This document shows, in pieces, positions 14,070 to 20,645 of a stretch of DNA of 20,645 nucleotides. This stretch comes from JBBRSL01 sp038245435. GTDB lineage: Bacteria; Patescibacteriota; Saccharimonadia; Saccharimonadales; CAIOMD01. A program made the position numbers and the translations under genes. Within the stretch, counting starts at the first letter, position 1. Every line of letters begins with the position of its first letter. The stretch covers positions 1-20,645 of the forward strand of contig JBBRSL010000021.1 in NCBI GenBank assembly GCA_038245435.1. Direction: 5' to 3'. The notes beneath the pieces were generated by a model, which was given only the letters and a program-made list of their open reading frames with translations, did not search any database and was not told where the DNA came from.

Positions 14070-14774
14070 GTGAAGAAGCATCTCAAAAAACATCTAAATA
14101 TTCGCAACATTACCATTCTACTGGTAGTTGTTATCATTGGCGTTTTGCTTGCCAAATACGTCAAGATAGATTCGGTCATTAAGGATGGCGGAGTTTTGGG
14201 TGTCAGTTTGGTTATTTTTGCCGAAACTGGGCTTTTAATAGGTTTCTTTTTGCCTGGCGATACATTATTGTTTGCTACCGGGTTTTTCGCAGCCGAAGGA
14301 AAAATAAACCTGATTGCTGCAATAGTTGGCCTTATCGTTGCCGCTATTCTTGGTAATTTACTTGGTTATGAGATTGGCCGCAGAACTGGGCCAAAATTAT
14401 TTGATAAACCCGATAATCTACTGCTCAATAAAGCTAACGTCGTACGCACCCAAGAATTCTTTGATAAATATGGGCCGTTGACAGTTATTTTGGCGCGCTT
14501 TGTGCCAGTCGTACGTACACTTACACCACTCGTCGCTGGTGTGAGCGGCATGAACTACCGCAAGTTTGTCACTTATAATATTATTGGCGCGTGTCTTTGG
14601 GTGCCAACAATTACGCTCATCGGCTATTGGGCTGGCAAGGTTTTGGGGCGCTATATTAATATCGACCATTATATTTTGCCGATTATCTTGCTCGCAACAA
14701 TCCTAACTGTTGGCGTAAGTGGTTGGCATATTCTTAAAGAAAAGCGTCGACTCGAAAAGACTAAGAAAGATTAG
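14070..14774 (+). CDS. DedA/SNARE-associated (VTT) family membrane protein
   Basis: The 234-residue protein has about five hydrophobic stretches and the DedA landmarks: the re-entrant segment FAETGLLIGFFLPGDTLLFA (50-69, with Glu52 and Asp64), GYEIGRRTG (99-107) and ARFVPVVRTLTPLVAG (142-157, with the conserved arginines). DedA proteins include undecaprenyl-phosphate and phospholipid flippases that recycle carriers for wall synthesis. The start is GTG 14070, close behind an extended -10 box. The TAG stop overlaps the stop of the convergent hydrolase gene in the four bases TTAG. Pairing with an exporter suggests envelope work, but the lipid is not known. Confidence 0.92.
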   Translation: MKKHLKKHLNIRNITILLVVVIIGVLLAKYVKIDSVIKDGGVLGVSLVIFAETGLLIGFFLPGDTLLFATGFFAAEGKINLIAAIVGLIVAAILGNLLGYEIGRRTGPKLFDKPDNLLLNKANVVRTQEFFDKYGPLTVILARFVPVVRTLTPLVAGVSGMNYRKFVTYNIIGACLWVPTITLIGYWAGKVLGRYINIDHYILPIILLATILTVGVSGWHILKEKRRLEKTKKD

Positions 14775-17641
14775 TAGCTGTCGTCATGCGGGCGAGTACT
14801 GTCTGGTAGCTGGTCGTTTGAACCCTGTTCGAAATGATCAAATCTAACCGTATCGTGCGAATCAATGTATTGCTTAGTTATTAGCTCTACTGTGTATTGA
14901 CCAGTGCCACCATTATTGTATTGAGAAACAATTACTGAGCCGTCCGACAAAACTGCCTCTACATACGCAACATGGCCGAATAACTTATGATCTTTACCAT
15001 TAGCATTCCAAGCCATAACACTACCAACTGTTGGGTTAAGGTCTACTTTTATGCCGTCGCTTACAGAGTTTGGGTTCCAGCGGTAGGCTACACCACCGTA
15101 ACCTTCGCTTATTCTACCGCCCCAGCGAGGCATGCCTATACCCTTTTTGTCGTGGTCAACGCGCCATGCAACATAGTCAACGCATTCTCGACTGTACATA
15201 CCGTATTGTGTACCTACCGCATCAAGTGGCAGATCACGCAGCTTTTCTGGGTAAGTGCCATATGGTTCAAGCCCAAGTTTTTTTACAGCCGCTGTCTTAT
15301 TGATTAAAATCATATTTCCGCCGCTTTTTTTCTTTTGTATAGTAATATCGCCAGTATCGAGCCCAACTTCACTCAGCCCTTTAACTGCCCTAGTTTCGGC
15401 TTTGTTTAATCCCTTTGGTGTTTGGACTGGTTTATCTGCGCTTTTATTTATGATTTCGATTCGAGCATATATTTCTTCAAGGTGGTTTGCTTTAATCACA
15501 GACTTTAACGTTTCCTTGTACGTTAGTGACGTAGCGTAAGGGTTCTCGTGGGGTACGACAATTTTACAGTTTTCGTCAAGTAGGTTTAATAGCCCATCAA
15601 TATAGGTGTCGACCGATTCGTAGCAGTTAGACGCATCTTTAAAGTGCTTAAGGCTCCCAAGCCGCACAAGACGATCAGCAAGTGAATCTTCGAGTGAATC
15701 ATACCATCTAAACTTGGCCATGATTTTATGTCTTGTTCCGTCGAGGTCTTGCTCCCACGTTGGCATGAGCACGGTTTTGCCCTTCCATGATGAGCCAGCT
15801 TTAACGCCAAAATAATTATTGTATTTTGAAGCAAGTTCAGATTGCGCCCAGCCAGATTCAACAACCATTTGTGCATCTGCAACAGATTCGTTAAAGTTTG
15901 GTGCTTTATGTGTAGCTTTTATGAGTTCGGTCGAAATAATCATATTTACCAAGAAATCTTGCTGTTCTTTAGAACGGTGAGGTATAGTGCTTACTTCTGC
16001 TTCAACATAATCTTTTATCTTTGCAAGGGTTTTACTATCTATGCCTGCACTGCCAGAAATATCTAATGGTGGCGGTTTTACCTCTTTAGGCTTATTTGCT
16101 TCATAGTCTTTTACTGCCTTCTCATAAAGCGCTTCTGCTTCTGCTGAAAGCTCGTCGTGTACACTTGCATACAATCGTACGATAATAATTTTTTGTTCAA
16201 TAGATAAATCCGGTCCGTCGTCTTTTACGAACCTCAGGGTAACTATGTAGTCAGCTATTTTTCCAAACGTATCTTGATCAATATCTTGTGTCGAATAATA
16301 TTTTAACAATCGATCAATCGTCTCTTTGTCGCCTGACAAAACCTTGTTAATGTCATCTGCATGCACTTTTAAGGCGGTTCGCTGCTCAGCATTAATAATC
16401 ATTTGTAAAAGTTTATCTGTATTAGCCGGATCTTTCTGATTAAAGGCTGTGTCTTTGCCGAAGCCAGTAATATTGCCATCCTTTAAAGCAGCAACAAGCT
16501 TATTTGGCACATCCGCCATTTCTGGTATGAGCCTTGCCGCGCTATCAGATAACTCATTATTTGCAGCTTTCGAAGTTTCGTTTGAGGAATTATCTTGCTG
16601 AACGGTAGCTGTTGCTTCTGAAATAGGCGTATCAATTGGTAATGCGTCTAACTGCGTAAAAACCGTGGTAGGTGGTGCGGTTTCTGGTTGCTGCACAGGT
16701 ACGACCACAACTTCTACAGGAGGAGTTGTAGGTGTATCTTGGGTTGTTGTAGACGGCGGTGTATCAGGTTGTGCGGTCGTATCAGTTGGTGGGTTAATTG
16801 GCGCTTCAGTACTAGGAGTAGCAGGCATGGTCGTAGAAGGCTCTGCTTCTATAACTGGCTGGACCTCGGCAGACTGTGTTTCGGTTGAAGGCGATGCAGA
16901 CGTTACAGGAGGAATTGAATTGTCTGGATTTGAAGATGAGCTTGATGATTTTGAAACTGATGGTCGCTCTGCGGCAGCGGCTGAAGTAGCACCCACACCT
17001 ACGACTGTTGCCGCAAGCGCAGTTGAAGCTACGAGTTTTATTACGGTGCCTCTTGAAGGCACAAAGTTCATACGTATTTTTATTTGCTCACTAGATTCTT
17101 GAACTGCATGTTTTGGTGATGAATCGCTCGATTCTGGAACATCAATTTTCACTCCAAAACTTAGTAGTGCTTGCGCAATATCACGATACTCAACCGTACC
17201 GCTATCTGCCTTGCCCAGCCGTTCGGCTGTTTGCATTAGTGAATTAATTTTTGATTGAATAATATCTTCTACATTTTCAGCAAAGTCTTCGGCAACTTTT
17301 TTTCGACGGGTAATTAAATCATCGTCGACATTTTTTCCAAGCGCTTGAACTGAATCATCAATGAATACTTCTTTGACGATATCAAGGTTTAACTCAATGC
17401 AGTATTTTTCAAAAAGCTCTTCTTTTTGTATACGCCGTGCCTTTGGGCTTATTTGTGGATTCTCTCTCGCATCTGCCCAAACCTGTAATGAGACATCAAT
17501 AATTGTATTAATTAGATAGTCAGTCGTATCCGCGGGAAAACGCTCTACAATGTCAGTAACGTCAATTAGCTCACATACTCTTTTTGTCTGTTCACTAAGA
17601 GTTTTTGTGGGCGTAAAGGGCTGTTCAAGCTTCAACTGCAT
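14771..17641 (-). CDS. Surface peptidoglycan hydrolase with GH73 and CHAP domains
   Basis: The 956-residue protein has an unusual order. Residues 1-195 are charged, helical and cytoplasmic-looking. A hydrophobic segment follows (about 200-222, VIKLVASTALAATVVGVGAT) ending in SAAAAERP, which resembles a signal peptidase site. Next come a Pro/Thr/Ser-rich stalk (225-345) and a helical region (350-530). The GH73 glucosaminidase domain (about 575-720) has QMVVESGWAQSELA, Glu595 being the likely catalytic acid. The CHAP amidase/endopeptidase domain (about 795-925) has nucleophile Cys820 (YSRECVDYVAWRV) and His890 (FGHVAYVE). The pair should cut both glycan and peptide parts of murein, outside the cell. 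ATG 17641 overlaps the previous stop by 17 bases, with a GGGGAGG ribosome site. In an epibiont this could act on its own wall or on the host's. Confidence 0.88.
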   Translation of the reverse strand: MQLKLEQPFTPTKTLSEQTKRVCELIDVTDIVERFPADTTDYLINTIIDVSLQVWADARENPQISPKARRIQKEELFEKYCIELNLDIVKEVFIDDSVQALGKNVDDDLITRRKKVAEDFAENVEDIIQSKINSLMQTAERLGKADSGTVEYRDIAQALLSFGVKIDVPESSDSSPKHAVQESSEQIKIRMNFVPSRGTVIKLVASTALAATVVGVGATSAAAAERPSVSKSSSSSSNPDNSIPPVTSASPSTETQSAEVQPVIEAEPSTTMPATPSTEAPINPPTDTTAQPDTPPSTTTQDTPTTPPVEVVVVPVQQPETAPPTTVFTQLDALPIDTPISEATATVQQDNSSNETSKAANNELSDSAARLIPEMADVPNKLVAALKDGNITGFGKDTAFNQKDPANTDKLLQMIINAEQRTALKVHADDINKVLSGDKETIDRLLKYYSTQDIDQDTFGKIADYIVTLRFVKDDGPDLSIEQKIIIVRLYASVHDELSAEAEALYEKAVKDYEANKPKEVKPPPLDISGSAGIDSKTLAKIKDYVEAEVSTIPHRSKEQQDFLVNMIISTELIKATHKAPNFNESVADAQMVVESGWAQSELASKYNNYFGVKAGSSWKGKTVLMPTWEQDLDGTRHKIMAKFRWYDSLEDSLADRLVRLGSLKHFKDASNCYESVDTYIDGLLNLLDENCKIVVPHENPYATSLTYKETLKSVIKANHLEEIYARIEIINKSADKPVQTPKGLNKAETRAVKGLSEVGLDTGDITIQKKKSGGNMILINKTAAVKKLGLEPYGTYPEKLRDLPLDAVGTQYGMYSRECVDYVAWRVDHDKKGIGMPRWGGRISEGYGGVAYRWNPNSVSDGIKVDLNPTVGSVMAWNANGKDHKLFGHVAYVEAVLSDGSVIVSQYNNGGTGQYTVELITKQYIDSHDTVRFDHFEQGSNDQLPDSTRPHDDSY

Positions 17642-18533
17642 ACTGTGCCTCCCCTAGAGCTTTAGCACCATGCTTGGATACTTCAACGGTATCTTTTCCT
17701 GTGATGTATAGAGCCACCCCACCGATTAACCTTATTGATCTTGTTTTGAGCGTTTCTTGGCGGATATGTGAACCTGATTTTCCGATTCGCTTAGCATAAC
17801 GCTTATGCTCAGGAATTTCAGCCTGCACATCAGCTGCGAATAGTCGTAGTTTTTCGAGTTCATTAGTTTTTTGCTTTTCTAGTAATGCGAGTTTCGTCGT
17901 TGCAGCATTAAAAATTGATTCTTTTAAATTTTTCTCGTCTGTGGCTTGCTTATAATTCATGGCAAGCTCTACCGTTTGCGGGTCAGTAAGTTGGGCTGCA
18001 ATCTTTTGAAACAATAGCGAAACTTCATCTTTACTCTGTATATGTTGAGTTGAAGCGACAGATTCTAGCCCATACTCAACGCCCGTTTTAGTGTCCTGCC
18101 ATCGTTGGTCGAGTTCTTGAAATTGTGCAAGAGCAGCTTCGTATGCTACTTTTGCCGCCGAAAAGACAATTCTATGTGCCGCTAAATCTTCGTTTACAAT
18201 TTCTAATTGCTCACGAATTTCGAGATGTCTCTGATGATAATCCTCTAAATTACCTTCGACGACGGCCTCTGCTCTACTTAAAAGTTCTTTGTCGCCTCGT
18301 ATAGTACTAAGTAGTCCGACACCTTCGAGAGTTTTAAGTACCTGTTCTGCTGCCTCAACTATGTGATCTGTTTCGACCTGCTCAGCAGTGCGCACACCAT
18401 CTTTTTCGATTTTATGCCGTGCCGATGTGTCTGCGATTGCAAGCATAGAATTTATCCGTATACCTCTATGCACGGGGATGCCAAGCATATCGTCCATGTA
18501 TAGTGCTGTTGTTTCTGATAATTGTTCGCTCAT
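17625..18533 (-). CDS. Cytoplasmic coiled-coil protein of the surface operon
   Basis: The 302-residue product is not recognised. It has no signal or membrane segment. Long charged helices at about 85-160 and 195-245 (LEIREQLEIVNEDLAAH, LALLEKQKTNELEKLRLF) suggest coiled coils, followed by a basic part near 245-270. It has an AAGGAG ribosome site eight bases before ATG 18533. It lies 15 bases after the previous gene and overlaps the hydrolase gene, so the two are almost certainly made together. A role as cytoplasmic partner of the hydrolase's N-terminal domain is inference. Confidence 0.8.
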   Translation of the reverse strand: MSEQLSETTALYMDDMLGIPVHRGIRINSMLAIADTSARHKIEKDGVRTAEQVETDHIVEAAEQVLKTLEGVGLLSTIRGDKELLSRAEAVVEGNLEDYHQRHLEIREQLEIVNEDLAAHRIVFSAAKVAYEAALAQFQELDQRWQDTKTGVEYGLESVASTQHIQSKDEVSLLFQKIAAQLTDPQTVELAMNYKQATDEKNLKESIFNAATTKLALLEKQKTNELEKLRLFAADVQAEIPEHKRYAKRIGKSGSHIRQETLKTRSIRLIGGVALYITGKDTVEVSKHGAKALGEAQYAVEA

Positions 18534-18548
18534 ACTATTAACTCCTTA

Positions 18549-19607
18549 TTAGGCCTTGTTTACATCTATTGGTTTGCAGGTTGCTTGGATACTGCTTTGT
18601 CCGAATACTGTGGCTATATCAGAATCACTTATAGTCGCACCCTGAGCCTTCAACTCTTTTTGTAATGAATACACATAGTTTGGTACGTTGCTTATAATTT
18701 TTAGGTCAGTGCCAACAATAACTGGAGTTATAAGGCCGCTTTTCACATCTTGATCCTTGGCCTGCTTTTCGGAATTGGCATCAATAAACTGAAACGTATT
18801 TAAGTACTCTAGCTGGGCACAGTCTTTTTCGACAGCGCGTAATATCATGCTCTTTACGGATGCAATAAGTACATCGCTGACTGGTTTCGGTATTACTAGG
18901 TTTGTTGGAGGAGTGAGATTTCCAGGGCAACCCCAAACAGGCAATGATTTGCAACCAGTCACATAGTTTCCGCTTTCTTTGAGTTGTTGACCGGGGCTAA
19001 CTACATCAAAACTTAGTTTCAAATCTGTAAGCTCAGCTCCGTATGCCATTTTTGTAGGATCAATTTCTATTTTTTTCGTAACTGTGTTGGCTTGTGGATC
19101 TACTTGTCCATCCTTAAAGGAAACTGCCTCGCTAATCGAGTACGTTTTTAAAATAACTTTTGCGCTTTCAATCGTAATATCATAGCGTTGGCCACTTACG
19201 ACTGATGAGATTTTTTGGTTATAAACTCCATATGTACCAAAAGTGCCGAACTCATCTTTTGATGGTAGGCCCTCAGTAGTGAGATTAAAATTTGTAGCCT
19301 CTGAAAATGATTTTTGCCCTGGAGTCGTTGAGTCTGGATTATCGTTTTTAGGTGCATCACCGGCAGATGCAGCAGTACCCCTTCCCGGCGTATTCATGGT
19401 ATCTGTCGTAGCCAGGCCTAATCCTATGCCCGCAGCTATAGCAAGTGCGGCACCACCTAAAGCTATAACTGTTAATCGATTCGGTTTCCTGAATGAATCA
19501 ATCACTACTTCATAGGTAATCGGTGGCTCATTTTTCGGAGCGAATTCGCGCGGCTTAGCTACAACAGGCTCATGAAATACAGTTTGTAAATCTTCTCTTA
19601 GCGCCAT
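18549..19607 (-). CDS. Single-pass membrane protein of the surface operon
   Basis: The 352-residue product is of unknown function. A 44-residue cytoplasmic part is followed by one membrane helix (about 45-66, TVIALGGAALAIAAGIGLGL), a Gly/Ser/Thr/Pro linker and an outside domain with five cysteines (219, 227, 263, 344 and none in the linker; four visible with certainty). The segment ANTVTKKIEIDPTKM (173-187) resembles NNTVEQDVFVDVDSL of the upstream gene, so the two may be diverged paralogues. The frame is open upstream past an in-frame TAG directly before the ATG, where a 15-codon reading frame begins; see that entry. No usual ribosome site precedes ATG 19607, so translation may depend on it. 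Confidence 0.8.
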   Translation of the reverse strand: MALREDLQTVFHEPVVAKPREFAPKNEPPITYEVVIDSFRKPNRLTVIALGGAALAIAAGIGLGLATTDTMNTPGRGTAASAGDAPKNDNPDSTTPGQKSFSEATNFNLTTEGLPSKDEFGTFGTYGVYNQKISSVVSGQRYDITIESAKVILKTYSISEAVSFKDGQVDPQANTVTKKIEIDPTKMAYGAELTDLKLSFDVVSPGQQLKESGNYVTGCKSLPVWGCPGNLTPPTNLVIPKPVSDVLIASVKSMILRAVEKDCAQLEYLNTFQFIDANSEKQAKDQDVKSGLITPVIVGTDLKIISNVPNYVYSLQKELKAQGATISDSDIATVFGQSSIQATCKPIDVNKA

Positions 19608-19655
19608 CTACTTACTCGCATCCGTAACTAAAAATATCGGTGTATTTTCTTGCAT
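19608..19655 (-). CDS. 15-codon mini-gene (or interrupted start) between two surface genes
   Basis: ATG 19655 is two bases after the previous stop, has GAGGT five bases ahead and reads MQENTPIFLVTDASK before TAG 19610-19608. The next base begins ATG 19607 of the following gene in the same frame. Either this is a leader peptide coupling the two genes, or the real protein starts at 19655 and is interrupted by a nonsense codon or a sequencing error. The good ribosome site here and its absence at 19607 favour real translation of this stretch. Confidence 0.5.
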   Translation of the reverse strand: MQENTPIFLVTDASK

Positions 19656-19657
19656 AT

Positions 19658-20645
19658 TTACCTCGTGGCTACTCCGGATGTTGCCGTTTTCGTTAAGTCC
19701 GACCCAGTGACGGCGGGTACAAGTGAAGTGCAATTAACTTCTGTTTTTGCTTCATTAATCACCTCTACATCAGGCATCGTGCCCGAAATTGCGCCTGAAT
19801 CGATAAGCGCCTGAATAGCTTTACGCGTAAAATCTGGTGTTGTTGTCGCTTCGTTTCCATTAGCATCAACAAAATGAACTCTGATTGAATCCACAGAAGC
19901 ACCTTGCAGCAACCCTTGTTTTTGATATGCATCAACAATTGCGAGTTTAAACTGCTCCCAGTCGCCTGCTAGGCATTTATTTTGTACTGATTCTAAAATT
20001 TTAATACGTAGGTACTGTTCAGTTTTGGCCTGGTCTTCTCTGCTGGTTTTTACAGCTGCATCACCTGGGTTAGCCAACCCATCGTCACACTTTCCAAATG
20101 TCACAATTTTACACACGCCGTCAATAAAACTATCAGCAGCCTGAGCTCCACCGCTCAGCATCTCTGTCCAGCCTCCAGAATTATCTACAATTACCGTATC
20201 TGGCTCGCTAAATTGGGTATTTACTACTAACGAATCAACATCAACAAAGACATCTTGCTCTACCGTATTGTTAGAAACATTAAGCGCAGGTTTTTCAGTA
20301 ACTTTTACATCAGTTGCACAAATTGTTGCCACAACTTTTGCCTTATTTGCGTGCGCAGCGTGTACAAACCCGTGCGTCTTTACGGCTGCTTCGCTTCCCT
20401 TTGTCGTAACTTCACCGTTAGTATTTAGTTGATCACCAGCATCATAAGCAGCCATGGTCGTACACTCAAAATTTACTGGAATAATCTTAATCGTTTTAGC
20501 CGTTATTGCGGTGTGTTCCGGAGTAACCGTTGTCGTCATATAGTCGCTAAACTTTGGGATACCTGGAATATGCATAAATTGACCAGCACCAACAGCAAGC
20601 ACCCCTGCAAGCGCAACGCCTCCAACTAGTTTCCACTTAAGAGGA
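19658..20645 (-). CDS. Single-pass membrane protein, 5' end outside the window
   Basis: The frame stays open to the right edge, so the start is beyond it; the GTG at 20602 lies inside a hydrophobic segment and is not the start. The visible 328 residues begin PLKWKLVGGVALAGVLAVGA, a membrane helix, then an outside region with cysteines, a CKIVTFGKC pair and a C-terminal part containing YLRIKILESVQNKCL. The final part includes VDSIRVHFVDANGNEATT and an EVNC segment. It shares topology, cysteine placement and an NTV...D motif with the next gene in the operon. The function is unknown. A distant resemblance to DUF4230-type proteins is possible but weak. Confidence 0.8.
   Translation of the reverse strand, partial: PLKWKLVGGVALAGVLAVGAGQFMHIPGIPKFSDYMTTTVTPEHTAITAKTIKIIPVNFECTTMAAYDAGDQLNTNGEVTTKGSEAAVKTHGFVHAAHANKAKVVATICATDVKVTEKPALNVSNNTVEQDVFVDVDSLVVNTQFSEPDTVIVDNSGGWTEMLSGGAQAADSFIDGVCKIVTFGKCDDGLANPGDAAVKTSREDQAKTEQYLRIKILESVQNKCLAGDWEQFKLAIVDAYQKQGLLQGASVDSIRVHFVDANGNEATTTPDFTRKAIQALIDSGAISGTMPDVEVINEAKTEVNCTSLVPAVTGSDLTKTATSGVATR

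Noticed and set aside
16665..17102. 145-codon Gly/Val/Thr-rich frame on the plus strand
   Set aside because: It is the mirror of the Pro/Thr/Ser-rich stalk of the hydrolase and has no ribosome site.
1..20645. Alternative genetic code (UGA as glycine, known in some CPR lineages)
   Set aside because: UGA ends several genes at expected places, including the recombinase, the HTH gene and the 302-residue gene, with no in-frame UGA needed inside conserved domains.

Overview
The window looks like a piece of a small, compact bacterial chromosome, most likely a Patescibacteria/CPR lineage and probably Saccharibacteria (TM7). This is inferred from the style of the proteins (solitary membrane-anchored peptide-binding protein, DedA, single half-size ABC exporter, large surface protein with GH73 and CHAP domains), from tight overlapping operons, and from several start codons sitting 6-7 bases after a -10 box. 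No database search was possible. TGA, TAA and TAG all end genes, so the standard bacterial code fits.

Left edge (1-905): the N-terminal two thirds of a FAD-linked oxidase on the minus strand, preceded by a strong bidirectional terminator. Region 900-6096 is best read as a roughly 5.2 kb integrative element inserted at the 3' end of a tRNA-Leu(CAG) gene. It carries a large serine recombinase at the tRNA end (its last codons and stop lie inside the tRNA gene), a 58-codon gene just upstream, a consensus promoter driving a strongly foldable RNA leader or ncRNA, a small HTH protein on an overlapping divergent promoter, a membrane-anchored Mrr-type endonuclease, a surface CAP-like protein, a MazG-like NTP pyrophosphohydrolase and possibly a gene remnant. 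The far end has the same 9-bp core and a CCA-like end abutting the terminator, as expected for a displaced tRNA end.

Middle (6071-12144, minus strand): the tRNA-Leu and upstream of it a housekeeping operon, in transcription order trhO - uvrC - pepP-like M24 peptidase - small four-helix membrane protein - secG - OppA-like binding protein. Gaps are at most about 10 bases or the genes overlap by 8. Divergent from trhO is a two-gene unit on the plus strand (12275-14774): an ABC exporter and a DedA membrane protein.

Right part (14771-20645, minus strand): a four-gene cell-surface operon running off the window edge. Two proteins have a single N-terminal membrane anchor and a cysteine-containing outside part, one is a soluble coiled-coil protein, and the last is a 956-residue peptidoglycan hydrolase (GH73 plus CHAP) with a 200-residue cytoplasmic-looking domain before its membrane/signal segment. 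The arrangement suggests one cell-wall remodelling or host-contact apparatus, which I regard as the most interesting chromosomal system here; the integrative element with its structured RNA is the most interesting mobile one.
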